Source: Aphelidium insulamus (Eukaryota > Aphelidiomycota > Aphelidea > Aphelidiaceae). Taken from it: DNA of 64,000 nucleotides. The translations under genes were made by a program, and so were the position numbers. This document shows positions 35,309 to 46,302 of this stretch, in pieces (the stretch's first letter is position 1; each line of letters opens with the position of its first letter). The stretch covers positions 1 through 64,000 of the forward strand of contig JAZDSV010000024.1 in assembly GCA_036784855.1 (NCBI GenBank), written 5' to 3'. Below the pieces are notes generated by a model, which did no database searches, was not told the origin of the DNA, and saw only the letters and a list, made by a program, of their open reading frames with translations.

Positions 35309-35775
35309 TTGTCCAGTGGGCACTGACGCAAAGGCAGAATAGTTGAAAAGTCGGGTGAAAGAGCGAACTTAGGTCGCCGCCGGCATCAATGCGCCCAGAG
35401 CTCGGATTGGCCGCGCGAACATTATCGTTGTCAAGGTGAGTTTCCATTGCAAGTACGTCGTCAAGGTACCATCGTCAAGGTGCAACCAAGCATTAATGCT
35501 CATTCCAAGACACTACACCTTGATTTCGACAATAACCGGATGTAGGGTGGAGTGTAGCGTAAGAGGGTGGGTTATACAGCACGCTGTTGATCAAGACCGT
35601 AGCTTGTCCTTGATGTAAGAGATGTTGTTGACATTCCATCGCCCACACTGCATTCCGAGCGACCTGCAGATTTGTACAGCATGGTGAGATTATATTTACA
35701 ACCTAATAATATGCAACCATGTATATACAGGCCTTGGTCACAGCTTATATTTGACTGTTTGGCACCTCCATCACG
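35309..35775. other. Intergenic region between KelE start and kinase stop
   Basis: Upstream region of KelE and downstream region of the kinase gene. I see no ORF with family features, no tRNA and no long repeat. Confidence 0.5.
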
Positions 35776-37608
35776 TCAAGGCTCGCATTCCATAAGTGAC
35801 GGAGTCTGATCGGCGTACGCAGTGGTTAACAAGCTGCACGGGACTGGAGCACCATGCTGATTCTCGGCGCCGCCCGCCATCAAATTGCTCTCGATCAGTG
35901 CGTAGAGGGCCAGCACCGGGTGCTGTTCCCGGAACTGGCGATCAGTGGTGGCAAAGGCGCGACGCAGCACCGCGTCCACCTCCTGCACCGTGAATCCGAA
36001 CCCGCCACCGAACCCGCACCCTGTGACGGATTTAATGCTCACAATGTGCTTCAAGTCGGGGGCAGTGGGCTGCGTGAAGGAGTAAGAATTGGCGGCCACG
36101 GATCCGTCGGGGTGAACGCGGCTCACTGTGGCGGTGGCGGCGTCTGGAAAATCATAGGAAGCCGCGTGGAACGGCGACCGCTTCAGTAGCGCGACAATGC
36201 GCGGATCTGGCGTGGGTCCGCGGCCGTGGTGGGCGCTCAGCGGCGGCAAATTAAAAGACTTGGCGGTGGCTGCCACGAACGGCACCGGCGCCAGTGTGTG
36301 GGCCAGCAATGAGCTGCTGCTGCCTATGGAGGTGACTGGGCCAGTCATCAAGCTGTCGGCACTGGCAGGCTCATCACGCGTGAGCCACGGGTGCTGCCGT
36401 GCATCTCGCATGGTGGCACGACGTCGCGGGTCCACGCAGAGCAGCCGAGCCAAAAAGTCCCGGCTGCCCGCGCTGAGATGCGCGGGGTACTGCACGCGTC
36501 CTGCCTTGATCTTGGCGTGCAGTGTCGCGAGGTTCGTGTCGTCAAAGGGCACCGTGCCGCACAGCAGCACGTATGCAATCACCCCGATGGACCACATGTC
36601 CACCTCGGGACCGGTGTACGGGCGGGCCTGCAGCAGCTCGGGCGCCGCAAAGTACAGCGACCCGCAGAACGTGGACAGCTGGCGGTCGCGGCGGTAAAAG
36701 TTGCCCAGGCCAAAGTCCAGCAGTGTCACCTTGACAGACTGCTGGTGCTGTGGCAGAGATGTTGCCGGCTGGGCGCCATCTGGGCCGGGCAGGGGCGCCG
36801 GCGGCACATGCACCATAATGTTCTCGATCTTGAGGTCGCGGTGCACCAGCGAGCTGTCGTGACAGTAAGCCACGGTGTCCATGAGTTGCCGCAGTGCCTG
36901 ACGCGCCTGCCACGCTGGCATACGGCCCCGGCGCTGCACGTGCTCCAGCAGCTGTGTGCCCTCCACCCACTCAAACACTAGGTAGTAGTGGTCGGCGGCG
37001 ATGACAAAGTCCAGCAGGCGCACAATGTTTGGGTGGCGCAGCAGGTGCAGCGTGAATGCCTCGCGCACAATGCGCAGTTCCCGCTGCGCGTCATACTCCA
37101 GATCAATGGGTGGCGGGGTGATGGGCGAGGGTGCGACTGGGGGCGGCCCGGATGCCGACTGTCGCTGCTGGCGCGCCAGTTTGCGCTTGTGATATGCGCG
37201 CGCCACCTTGTTCATCACGTCGTCGGGGAAGCGTGGAATGATCTTCACGGCGGCCATCTGGCCAGTCTCCGTGTGCCGCGCCAGCTTCACCTTGCCCATG
37301 CTGCCCTGGCCGATGGTTTGGAGCAGTGCGAACCCGTTCACCACCGAGAAGGGTTTCGGGTGCACGTAGGCCGGTACGGAACGCGATGCCTGTGACGACT
37401 GCGGTTGGGACCGTGGGCGTGTAGATGCCGCGGCACTGTTACGCAGCGGCACTGGCACTGACGGGCGACGTGGTTGACGCATGGGCGCGATAGGACGCGT
37501 TCTCGTGTCTGGCACGGAGCTGCTGGTGACAATCGACAGTTTTTGCATTGCGAGGGATATTGCCGTGATGGATATGTGCGTGTGATATGCTATGCCGCGC
37601 CGTGGCAC
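35776..37608 (-). CDS. Ser/Thr protein kinase, Kin1/PAR-1-like
   Basis: Intronless ORF of up to 610 residues; an internal Met at residue 21 (MQKLSIVTSS) could also be the start. Kinase domain at about residues 93-405: glycine loop IGQGSMGKVKLA, Lys in AAVKIIPR, catalytic loop VHRDLKIEN, DFG in LLDFGLGNFY, activation segment LSTFCGSLYFAAPELL, and CGTVPFDD. The sequence GSMGKVKLA and the long Pro-rich insertion between the beta-3 Lys and helix C resemble yeast Kin1/Kin2, which act in polarity and exocytosis. It is shorter than Kin1/Kin2 and I do not recognise a KA1 domain in the 200-residue C-terminal part, so orthology is uncertain; another CAMK-group kinase is possible. The N-terminus is basic and Ser/Pro-rich. 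Confidence 0.82.
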   Translation of the reverse strand: MPRRGIAYHTHISITAISLAMQKLSIVTSSSVPDTRTRPIAPMRQPRRPSVPVPLRNSAAASTRPRSQPQSSQASRSVPAYVHPKPFSVVNGFALLQTIGQGSMGKVKLARHTETGQMAAVKIIPRFPDDVMNKVARAYHKRKLARQQRQSASGPPPVAPSPITPPPIDLEYDAQRELRIVREAFTLHLLRHPNIVRLLDFVIAADHYYLVFEWVEGTQLLEHVQRRGRMPAWQARQALRQLMDTVAYCHDSSLVHRDLKIENIMVHVPPAPLPGPDGAQPATSLPQHQQSVKVTLLDFGLGNFYRRDRQLSTFCGSLYFAAPELLQARPYTGPEVDMWSIGVIAYVLLCGTVPFDDTNLATLHAKIKAGRVQYPAHLSAGSRDFLARLLCVDPRRRATMRDARQHPWLTRDEPASADSLMTGPVTSIGSSSSLLAHTLAPVPFVAATAKSFNLPPLSAHHGRGPTPDPRIVALLKRSPFHAASYDFPDAATATVSRVHPDGSVAANSYSFTQPTAPDLKHIVSIKSVTGCGFGGGFGFTVQEVDAVLRRAFATTDRQFREQHPVLALYALIESNLMAGGAENQHGAPVPCSLLTTAYADQTPSLMECEP

Positions 37609-38027
37609 AGTGAGGAATAAGAAGGCTAATGCAAACTGTGCGCGCCGAAGCGAATTTTATGAACGCACGAAATTATGAAACCGTCGCGCAGTGAAACGCG
37701 AGATTTACAACCTGAAACACTCTGAAACAACCAATCAACGACCAGTGATCTTGGTTTCAAACCTTCACGCTACCCTGTTCCGAAAATATACTGCAAAGAT
37801 GTCTATGAAGTGTTCCAAAACTGCTTGCTCCAAATATTGCTGCAATACTTGCTTAAGACTCATAATAGATAACTTACTGCAAAGATGTCTATGAAGTGTT
37901 CCAAAAGTACTTGCTCCAAACATTGCTGCAATACATGGTTAAGAACTCACCGTTTCAGTTATTCAGTTAATATTATATATTGCTCGCGTGCAATCGAACT
38001 CACTGCGCATGCGTATCACAGGCGTAT
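37609..38027. other. Intergenic region with direct repeat
   Basis: No supported gene. The left part is the kinase upstream region and the right part the KelG downstream region. An 86-bp direct repeat (given separately) occupies much of it. Confidence 0.5.
37791..37960. repeat. 86-bp direct repeat, two copies
   Basis: CTGCAAAGATGTCTATGAAG begins at 37791 and again at 37877. The copies continue to match, with scattered substitutions, through a TGCTCCAAAxATTGCTGCAA segment. Confidence 0.88.
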
Positions 38028-39801
38028 CTAGAAGAGCGCAAAAACACCAGAAATCATCAGACACAAAACCATGACTGCCGCGGTAATTAGTGCCAATAGT
38101 TGAGCAGGGGTGGCTTTAGCACTCTGCCTCAATCGCGGGCCTCCACTGCTGTCACTTCCTTCTGAAAAGTATGTTGTCGTTATGGTTGTACCGTCCCCAG
38201 TGGAGGTTGGATATGATTCCAGTATTGTCGATGCTTCCTCTGAAGTGGTTACTGCAGTCAAACCAGTCGATACATGTTGCCCATTACTAGTTGAAGTTTG
38301 ACTCCCAATACGATTGGTTACCACACTGATGTTCATCGTTAAATCCAACTGCCAAATGTCATTGAGATAACCCGCCGCCGAATACCCAAATAGAATCAGC
38401 ATGGACGAGCTGTTCGGCAGGCTAACGGAGCTCATGCCTCGGCGGGCAGATGGAATGGCGTCTGCTGACGGTACCCCCAATTGGCCATACCCGCCCGGGG
38501 ATGCACCGACATGTGCACTGATCCATATATTCTTGCGTGTGTCGTACAGCCAGAGGTCGTTGGAGTCCAAAGAGCACTCGCTGCCACCGAACAGTGCAAT
38601 GTACTGGAAACCAATTAGCGTGGACATGGCAGAGTAAGCAGTGCCAGCGGGTTCAACAGTTTGAACATTTTTTTGGCACAAAGTACTGAAACTGTCACCC
38701 CTTAGTTGTTCCCACAACTGGCCGTTGGAATTGCTGGACCACAATTCGTTGATGAAATCTGCATATGGTAGAATTGTGAATCATTGATCAACAATACGTC
38801 AGCTTACTAATCACCCCATAGTTGGTGGTGAATGAGCCTCCAAACATTATCAGTTTGTCGGTAACATTATCATATATCAGTGAGTGCCCGTTGCGTGCTC
38901 CGGGAAACGTCTTGGTGCTTGGTATAATGTTGCTTGATACTGTTGCGGTTCCGCAGAGCCACTTCCAGTTGGCAGTAACGCAGTTAAAATGCCATACATC
39001 GTTTAAATCAGCACCTACATATTAAAGAGTATACAGCGGTACTGTGTTCTATACCTTTGACACCAGTAATGGCAATAGATAAACCGCCAAAAATAACCAT
39101 TGTAGCCTGTCTGACGGCTACCATGGCCGAATCACGACGAGCAAGTGGAAATATATCCGACAGTTCTACACCAACTACAGGCGTGGATGTTGATGGTCCC
39201 CCTCCCAACCAGGTCCAGTAATTATTTTGTGCATTGTACCGCCATATATTGTTGAAAAGTGCTGTTGAATTAGATGCGTATGGTAATGTGCTCCCAACGG
39301 CACGTACTTCCAGTATTCTGACCTGCGAACAAGTACAGTTTATCGTCCGACGGGCTTATCGCACATTTTGATCGTAACAGAGGTCCAGGGTAGGTGTCAG
39401 CACTTTCTTGTAGTCTAGTGCCGAATGACATGGACTTGCTGCCATGCGCAACCAGCATGTTCCACGTTTTTGCTGACACGTCGTAACGCCAAAAATCACC
39501 AAGAGTGACCATGGTGGGCTCTTCTAACGTCAGGCACACGTTTACATGGCACACCATGTACGCTTACGTGTATAATATCCGTTCCCGCCATGAATAAACG
39601 GTGCGGCACCGTCAGCCGTGATTGTCACGCACGCGTTGGACCGGCCGCCGGGCAGTGAGCGTCCAGATGTATTGGTAGCCACAGAGTTCGGCAAACTTGA
39701 GCCGCCAGCCACGTCATGGTGAAGTTACTGTACTGTGCAGTAGCAAATGCTGTAATGGTCGCCAGTAATAGGCATCGTAGTGCATGAACCGGCTCTCCCA
39801 T
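38028..39801 (-). CDS. KelG: divergent single-propeller Kelch protein, apparent frameshift
   Basis: ATG at 39801 gives a signal peptide (MGEPVHALRCLLLATITAFA). Approximate exons: 39801-39569, 39508-39319, 39260-39058, 39011-38807 and 38758-38028. Blades match the Kelch array in order but are strongly diverged: LPGGRSNACVTI...GGNGYYTR, LGDFWRYDVSAKTWNML, FNNIWRYNAQNNYWTWLGGG, DLNDVWHFNC, and INELWSSNSNGQLWEQL. The stalk is short and the protein ends with a hydrophobic segment and almost no tail (LLALITAAVMVLCLMISGVF), as expected for a GPI-anchor signal or a tail-less membrane anchor. In exon 1 the frame changes directly after the conserved Thr-Trp-Leu; a loss of four bases from a GGCT repeat would explain it. 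So it may be a pseudogene, an assembly error or misread splicing. The first intron is phase 1 as in the main array. Confidence 0.68.
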
Positions 39802-40299
39802 CTGTGGTGTATTTGTTCCTGGAACAGTTGTCGGCAAGTGACTCCAAGTGGGTGCCATTTTAACTGTACATAACCTGTGCAACAATAAACACCCGAGATA
39901 CAACCCACCGCCACTGCGCTGAAATATTTGTTTTACTTGAGTTATCACCAGCCTGACATATGTAAAGCGAATGTATCAGAGTCAGTGGTAATTTTATTAT
40001 TCGACGCGTCTAAAGTGTATTTACATTTCATCTCTGAACTCCAGAGTCTGCTGTCATAAGGCCAGCATCGAACAAGAACATGAAATTAAATCCAATAACG
40101 GCAATTATAATGAGTCGGAATGACTTACTATGCAGTCTGACAACGCTGAGCACATTGACACTTGCAGCAATCCAGTAAGCAGCGATCGCCATGCGCGTTG
40201 CCTGATTGGCGCGATCTTACACCCAGCTGCGCTGCTGCAAGTCGGATGGCAGTCACAACAACTTACTTTCACCTAGCCAGCTATTCACTAGAAGTAGTA
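39802..40299. other. Divergent intergenic region, KelG and subtilisin
   Basis: Head-to-head spacing of about 500 bp between KelG and the subtilisin gene; the two may share a promoter region. No gene or repeat recognised. Confidence 0.5.
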
Positions 40300-41975
40300 A
40301 TGTTGATAAAGTACGCCGTAATTCCCTTGCTGTGTCTATGGCAGATGGCGCGCGCCTCCGCGGTCGATATTGGATCATCGGCGGGACTTCAGGCTGCAAT
40401 CGATGCCGCGGTGGCCAAAATGGCATCCGATTATCGGCTAGTGGCACCGGCAGCACTGGCCGCGTTCAATGTCACTACGGTGCGGGACCGGGCGACACTC
40501 GTCCCAAATCGGTACGTTGTCCGCTTACGGGAAGGCAGCGCGGCCATTGTCGCTGCGGTGGCCAGCCTGTTTGAAACCGTACTCGGACTAAAGGTGCATG
40601 CACAATTCGCGCACTCGCTGCCCGGCTGTGCCATTGAGCACGCGGGAACACTGCCCGTGGACATGCTGCGGCGCATTCCGTGGATCGCGGCCGTCGAGGA
40701 GGATTTCTACCACTCTGGCCGGCAGGTGCAGGACCTGACCAACAACCCGGTGGCCAACTACGGCCTGGACCGTATCGATCAGCCGCAGCTCCCGATGGAC
40801 GGCCGGTACAACTTTTCACTCACCGGCAAGGGCGTGCACATTTACGTGCTGGACTCGGGGGTGTATGTGCAGCACCGGGAGCTAGATGGACGCGCCACCA
40901 CCGGCTACGTGGCTTCCTCGCTCTCTGCCGATGGCGTGGAGGACTGCACAGGTAGGTCTTGGTGATTAGTGGCATTGGCCGTATAACACCATCTGATCTT
41001 ACACTGCCGGTCAGGTCACGGCACACATGTGGCGGGCATCGCTGCTGGGCGCAACGCCGGTGTGGCCAAGGAGGCGCAGGTGGTGTCGGTGCGTGTGCTC
41101 AACTGCCAGGACTCAAGCCTGAACTCGGAGGTGATCGCCGCGCTGGACTGGATCATTGGCAATGCGCAGCTGCCCGCCGTCATCAACATGTCGCTGGGGC
41201 CGCTGATGGGCGCCACGGGCCAGTATGCGCAGTCGCCGAGTCTCGGTGAGTGGCACCAGGTGTGCAAATTTAGATGCAAGCTGACTGTACATACACCCAT
41301 GCAGATGCCGCCATAGAGAGCGCCATTGAGGCCGGGATGCCGGTGTTTGTGGCGGCTGGCAATGACGGCCGAGACGGCTGCTCCGGCTCGCCGGTCACAT
41401 CCAGCGGCGTCACCGTAGTGTCCGCGACGGACCGCGACGACAACCGCGCCCTATTTGCCAACTTTGGCCCGTGTGTCAACTTCTTCGCGCCCGGCCTGGA
41501 CATCATCTCGGCGGCGCCGGGCGGCCCGGCCAACTACGCCGAGAAGAGCGGCACCAGCCAGGCGACCCCGTTCGCCGCCGGGATCGCCGCTCTGTACCTG
41601 CAGCAGAACCCGGGCGCCACCCCCGCCCAGGTGCTGTCCGCCATGACTGCGGCGGCCGTGTCGGGCGTGCTGAGGGACGTGCAGACGGCGCCCAACCTGC
41701 TGGTACAGGCATTCGGCGCCGGAGCCGCCACCGACGACACGCTGGTGCAGCTGCTGCCCGCCGTGCCGCCATTCAGCCTGGCCACCAATGTCACGGCACT
41801 GTCGATAATTATCGCCGTGTCGGCACTGGTGTGCGGCGCCACCGTGGCCTTTGTGGCGCACCTCATGGCGAAAAAGCGCGGCACAACCACACGGGCAATG
41901 ATCACTGGCGCTCTGTGCTGCCGACCATGGAAGAAGCCTTCTCCGGCAGCGGCCATGTCACAGCCACCACATTAA
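40300..41975 (+). CDS. Membrane-anchored subtilisin-like protease (S8A, proteinase K type)
   Basis: Three exons (40300-40951, 41015-41245, 41305-41975) join in frame to about 517 residues. The chosen ATG at 40300 gives a signal peptide ([20 protein letters not shown]). An I9-type inhibitor propeptide follows ([13 protein letters not shown]...[13 protein letters not shown]...[12 protein letters not shown]). The catalytic triad is visible: Asp in HIYVLDSGV, His in [11 protein letters not shown] split by intron 1, Ser in [12 protein letters not shown]; the oxyanion Asn is in [15 protein letters not shown]. Proteinase K-type enzymes degrade proteins or process precursors. Unlike most of them it ends with a transmembrane helix ([20 protein letters not shown]) and a short basic tail, so it should be a type I ectoenzyme at the surface or in the secretory route. 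SQATP replaces the usual SMATP. Confidence 0.9.
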
Positions 41976-42074
41976 AACTTTCGTCTTTGCCACTCACTCC
42001 ACTGCTGTATCAAGAACATATTATATCACTGCATTTTACAGTACAAATATCTTTTGTAGCATTTAAGCAGCCGG

Positions 42075-42800
42075 TCAAGGTGCATCACCCGCCTGTTCTT
42101 TCTCTGCCTTTCGCTGCTGTCGTTGAAGATATCGCCTGCACGATCAGATAATATGATTACACCATATTTAGATGCAATACAATAATCAATACAGATGGCA
42201 ACATATGACCAGAGATAGCACCGATATAATACGCACTGGCGAGACTGTTGCAGCATAAAGTCTAGACGCTGTTGAAAGCTCTTTTGCCGGTCATCACCGC
42301 TGGCCTGCCACACTTGACGCGGTGGCGCCAACGGGGCAGCTGATGCTGTTACAGGTTTCGCCACTGGAATCGCGGCGATCGAGGATTCCACTGATTTGGC
42401 ATTTAAAGTGGTCGAAGTAGTACCATCGACAGGCGTGTATGGCAACTAGAGAGATGTCAACTCATATAGTAGCGTCACATCAGAGACATGCGTGAGTGGT
42501 ACGCGTCAGGAAACGGTCAATGGTGGCCGTTACGGTGCCACCGGTGCGCCGCAGATCATCTTCCACCGCCTGGCGCGACAACTCGGGCAGCAGGTCACGC
42601 ACGGCAGCCACGTCAGCCGCGGTGAATGGCGCGGGAGTACTGGTGGCAGACGACTGTTGGGAGTAGTGGTTGCTGCGTCGTGGGGTCCCCGAGACTGAGA
42701 GTGGGCGCGGTGGCTGTAGCAGGGAGCGCACCAAGAACCGCAACGCCACAAAGAATATGGCTGCCACCAGCGCGACCGCGGTCCAGTTGGTGGATGCCAT
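42075..42800 (-). CDS. CUE-domain ER membrane protein, Cue1-like
   Basis: The likely start is ATG 42800 (MASTNWTAV); an in-frame ATG at 42836 is an alternative. An N-terminal membrane helix (VALVAAIFFVALRFLVRSLL) is followed by a Pro/Ser linker and a CUE domain (DVAAVRDLLPELSRQAVEDD ... TIDRFL). After an intron near 42445-42490, whose exact join I could not settle, comes a Pro/Ala linker and a charged helix (GDDRQKSFQQRLDFMLQQSR). Another intron starting near 42225 then leads to RYLQRQQRKAEKEQ and a stop at 42075. An N-terminal anchor, CUE domain and C-terminal basic helix match yeast Cue1, which binds ubiquitin and recruits and activates Ubc7 in ER-associated degradation. Identification rests on architecture. 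Confidence 0.7.
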
Positions 42801-42836
42801 GTATGTGTGCTGGATTATATGTAATTGTGTGTTCAA

Positions 42837-43543
42837 TTGATTGCTTGGGAAGGATTATTTTCACCGCTTAAAGCAACAGCGCCACATGTTGTTGTCAACT
42901 AATGGATAAATGCAGATTTCGCCGGTATCAACATTGGTTGTTCACCATACGGCAGAGTATGCAACAATGATAAAGTAATACCAATAGATTGTTGTCAGTT
43001 CAATGGAATGGTTCAAATGTATTCCCACTTGACAGTCAGCTGTACATTGATATATCAAATTGCATTACATAGATGTTGCTCAAAAGCAATATTTTTGTCT
43101 TGACACTTACTTGGCTACTCATGCATCCTTTTGTATCGGCAATCCGAATCTCAGATTCTATTGGGAATGTTGGACAGATATGGCAGAGAAGGCTACTTGT
43201 AATGACTAGGTCCAGAATTCTATAATTGTCTACATACCCATCACAGCCAGAAGCTACGCTTGCGCGCCAAGAGACTCGATGACCCACGTCAACAACATAT
43301 TTAGGTGCATACTGGTTGCCAACATATAAATCTCAGTACATCCACACCAATAACACTATATCCAATGTCATGCCAAGTGTACGCAAGTCTTCCAGCACTT
43401 TCAACGGAAGAATTCACCACTGCAAATTCGCACCACACTGACGAACAGCGCCCCTGACGGGCCCCTTTATTTCAGCGCCCCGAGCAGTCATCACGGATGT
43501 CGTTTCAGCCGCACGTGGCTAAACACTCGCGCCCAACACCGCA
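42837..43543. other. Divergent intergenic region, Cue1-like and Kcs1 genes
   Basis: No supported gene. A minus-strand ORF of 83 codons near 43036-43287 has no recognisable features and is not called. Should contain the promoters of both flanking genes. Confidence 0.5.
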
Positions 43544-44446
43544 ATGACTCCGCCTCTGTCTCCGCCGCCCACGTCATCGTCCCCGCTCAAGCAACACCCA
43601 CCATCCGACTCGAATATCGGTGTCGTCACGCTGTCGTCGCCGCTGCCCTCGCCGCCCGCGTCGTCCACTGCGCCAGTGCATGCCACTCAACAGCGATCCG
43701 ATGTCGCGGCGCTGCCTGCAGCGTCCTCGCCGCCGCACACACCGCGGCGCACCCTGTCGCCCAGCATCGCGCAGTACACTAGCGGTCTGATGCAAGCTGC
43801 GTACGCCAGCGACCTCGACACCGACTCCAACGACGACGATTCGGACATTGAGTCGTTTCTGCGCTCGCTCAGCGTATCGCATGGCGGCCGTGGCACTTCT
43901 GCCGAAGATGACGAAGAAACCCAGATACACTCACCGCCCGCCGTGCAGCTGGTTCCGTTCGTGAACCAGGTGGGCGGTCATGCGGCCTTTCTGCGCTTCA
44001 GCGAGAAGGCCGTCTGCAAGCCGCTGGACCCGCACGAGCGCACCTTTTACGAGACCATGGACCGTGACCACCACCAGTTGCGCACCTTCACCCCCATATA
44101 CCTGGGCGTGGTCAATGTGCGCTATCCGCCGCCATCTAATGGCACTGCTCTAGGCACCAATGACTCTACTGACAATCAACCCGCGTCCAAGTCCGTGTGG
44201 GGCCTGCCCGTGCCCGAAGTCATACTGGAACAGAACCCCAGTGAGCGCGTCAAGGCCTGGCTGAGCTCAACGTCAGACAAGACGAAACGGTTGCGGAACC
44301 GGGTGCTGCGCGATGCATTCTCGCCGCAAAACATTCGCGCGCGCCAGTTGTTCTTGCAGCGACAGCGTGAACTGCACTCGGGCAGCATATCGGCCGGGGC
44401 CACCGTGCAGCGCACCGATGTGGATGATATGTCGCCGGTATGTATA

Positions 44447-44495
<49 letters not shown>

Positions 44496-46133
44496 TATAG
44501 CTATATGTATACCTGGATATTGAACGATGTAATTGTTTAGACGGACGTCCGCTGCCTGTTTGGATCACTGCCATCGGAGAGTGCGCGTCCAGCAGTTGAC
44601 ACGGCCCTTCTTGGTGACGCGGCACACGCCGCTTACTTGAAGCCGCCGTTACAGAAGGGCTTCCATCATTCCACACCGGAACTGGGAACCAGCACAGCTG
44701 CCAAGCTCAAAGGGGACATTACTGCCTCTCCAGAAGGTAGCGACGGCGGTGACAGCGACAATGTGGGTGGCCATGGCAAGCAAGACGACATCCCCGTTTT
44801 TGCCATGGATGATGACGATGATGATGCGGACCGTGCCGACAGTCTTGATGCAGTGCTCTCATCTGCTGGATCGCCGTTGTCACCACTACAATCCGCAGAC
44901 ATCATCAATGACAAGATGGCGGCCACTCGCGCCCAAATGTCACAATCTATTGCAATCCGCGTACTGAGCGCCAAATCCCAGGCCGCCGAAAGCGCCCCTC
45001 ATGAGCACAATGCCGACGATCGCCACTTGCAAGAGCCAGCGTCGCGAGGCAGTCTTGCACAGTCACTCTCGCGATCATCATCATACGAGGAAGTGCACGG
45101 CAGCCAGGAAACAACGCATTTTATCAACCCGTGGTCGCTGCATGTCTACGCATCGCACATTGAGCGGCTGCGTGCAAACTCCTCGGCATCTCAGCCACCG
45201 TCATCATCGCCCATGGATCCGCGGGAAGGGACGACTACTAGCACTACAACTATTCCAGTGCTGCAGACCCCCGAATCACCAGCTGCTCCAGCCACTAGTC
45301 TGCACAAGGAACCGCTGCACAAGTTCCTCTTGCTGGAGGATTTGACCTACGGACTGAAGCATCCGTGCATATTGGACTTGAAGATGGGCACCAGACAGCA
45401 TGGGCTGGGCAGCAGTCTGGCCAAACGGCGCTCTCAACTCCAGAAAGTAGCAGACTCCACCAGCGCCACTCTGGGCACGCGCCTGTGCGGCATGCAGGTC
45501 TACAACTGCAGCACCAACCAATACATATTCCAGGACAAGTATCTTGGCCGCACCATACGCACGTCGTCCCGGCTCCAGCAGGCCCTGGAGTCGTACCTGC
45601 ACGACGGCTTCGAAGTGCGACCGTCTCTCATACCACCGCTAATGGCTCAGCTGAGACAGTTGCAGCGGGTGGTGGCCTCTCTCGATGGATACCGCTTCTT
45701 TGCCTCCAGTCTGCTGCTCATCTACGACGCCGACTGCGACAACCACGACCGCATATTCATCCGCATGGTGGATTTTGCACACTGTGTCACCAAGGCACGA
45801 CTGGACAGTGCCCTGCGTGACATTATGACAGGGAGTGGCGGTACCACGCCGTTAGACAACGGTGACAGTACCGTCAGTGGTGGAATTCAGAAGCAAAAAA
45901 TCATCGCCAATAGTGCACCGTTAGACCACATGGACACCGCCGCTACCACTAGCGGCGGCTATAGCAACAACAACCGGAATAACAGCGGACTCACCCGCGA
46001 GGAAGCACGGGCCACATTGTGCGCACAGGAAGAGGACGACTTCACCGGGCCGGACAGTGGCTACCTGCTGGGACTGCAGACACTGCTGGACATGTTTGAC
46101 GCCATACAAGCCGCTGCCGCTCAAGACGCTTAA
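43544..46133 (+). CDS. KCS1: Inositol hexakisphosphate kinase, Kcs1 type
   Basis: Two exons (43544-44437, 44541-46133) joined in phase 0, about 828 residues. The first part is Ser/Pro-rich and acidic, then has [32 protein letters not shown]-type sequence of the IPK family N-lobe. After a long variable insertion the C-lobe has [20 protein letters not shown] leading into GTRQHG (the P-x3-D-x-K-x-G motif), [31 protein letters not shown] and IRMVDFAHC (metal-binding Asp). This family makes inositol pyrophosphates (5-InsP7) from InsP6 in cytoplasm and nucleus. The length and the split lobes fit yeast Kcs1. The intron contains a long TG run. Confidence 0.92.
44449..44493. repeat. TG dinucleotide microsatellite in KCS1 intron
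   Basis: About 22 TG units, between the 5' splice site and the rest of a 103-nt intron. Confidence 0.95.
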
Positions 46134-46302
46134 ATACACTTGCATTGCATGTTAATTTGTGTGGTTGTCGGTGTAATGCAGCTATGTTCTATGCATCATT
46201 TTTACTTGCGCATTACGCTCAAATCATCGCGCTAGCATTGAATTTCTTTTATTCCATTAATTTCATAAATTGTAGACTTACTCAGCAGAACTACCAATGC
46301 GA

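Noticed and set aside
37985-38020. GAGTTCGAT on the minus strand as a possible tRNA T-loop
   Set aside because: Stem pairing is poor and no cloverleaf can be drawn.
43036-43287. 83-codon minus-strand ORF
   Set aside because: No signal peptide, domain or splice context; length is expected by chance.
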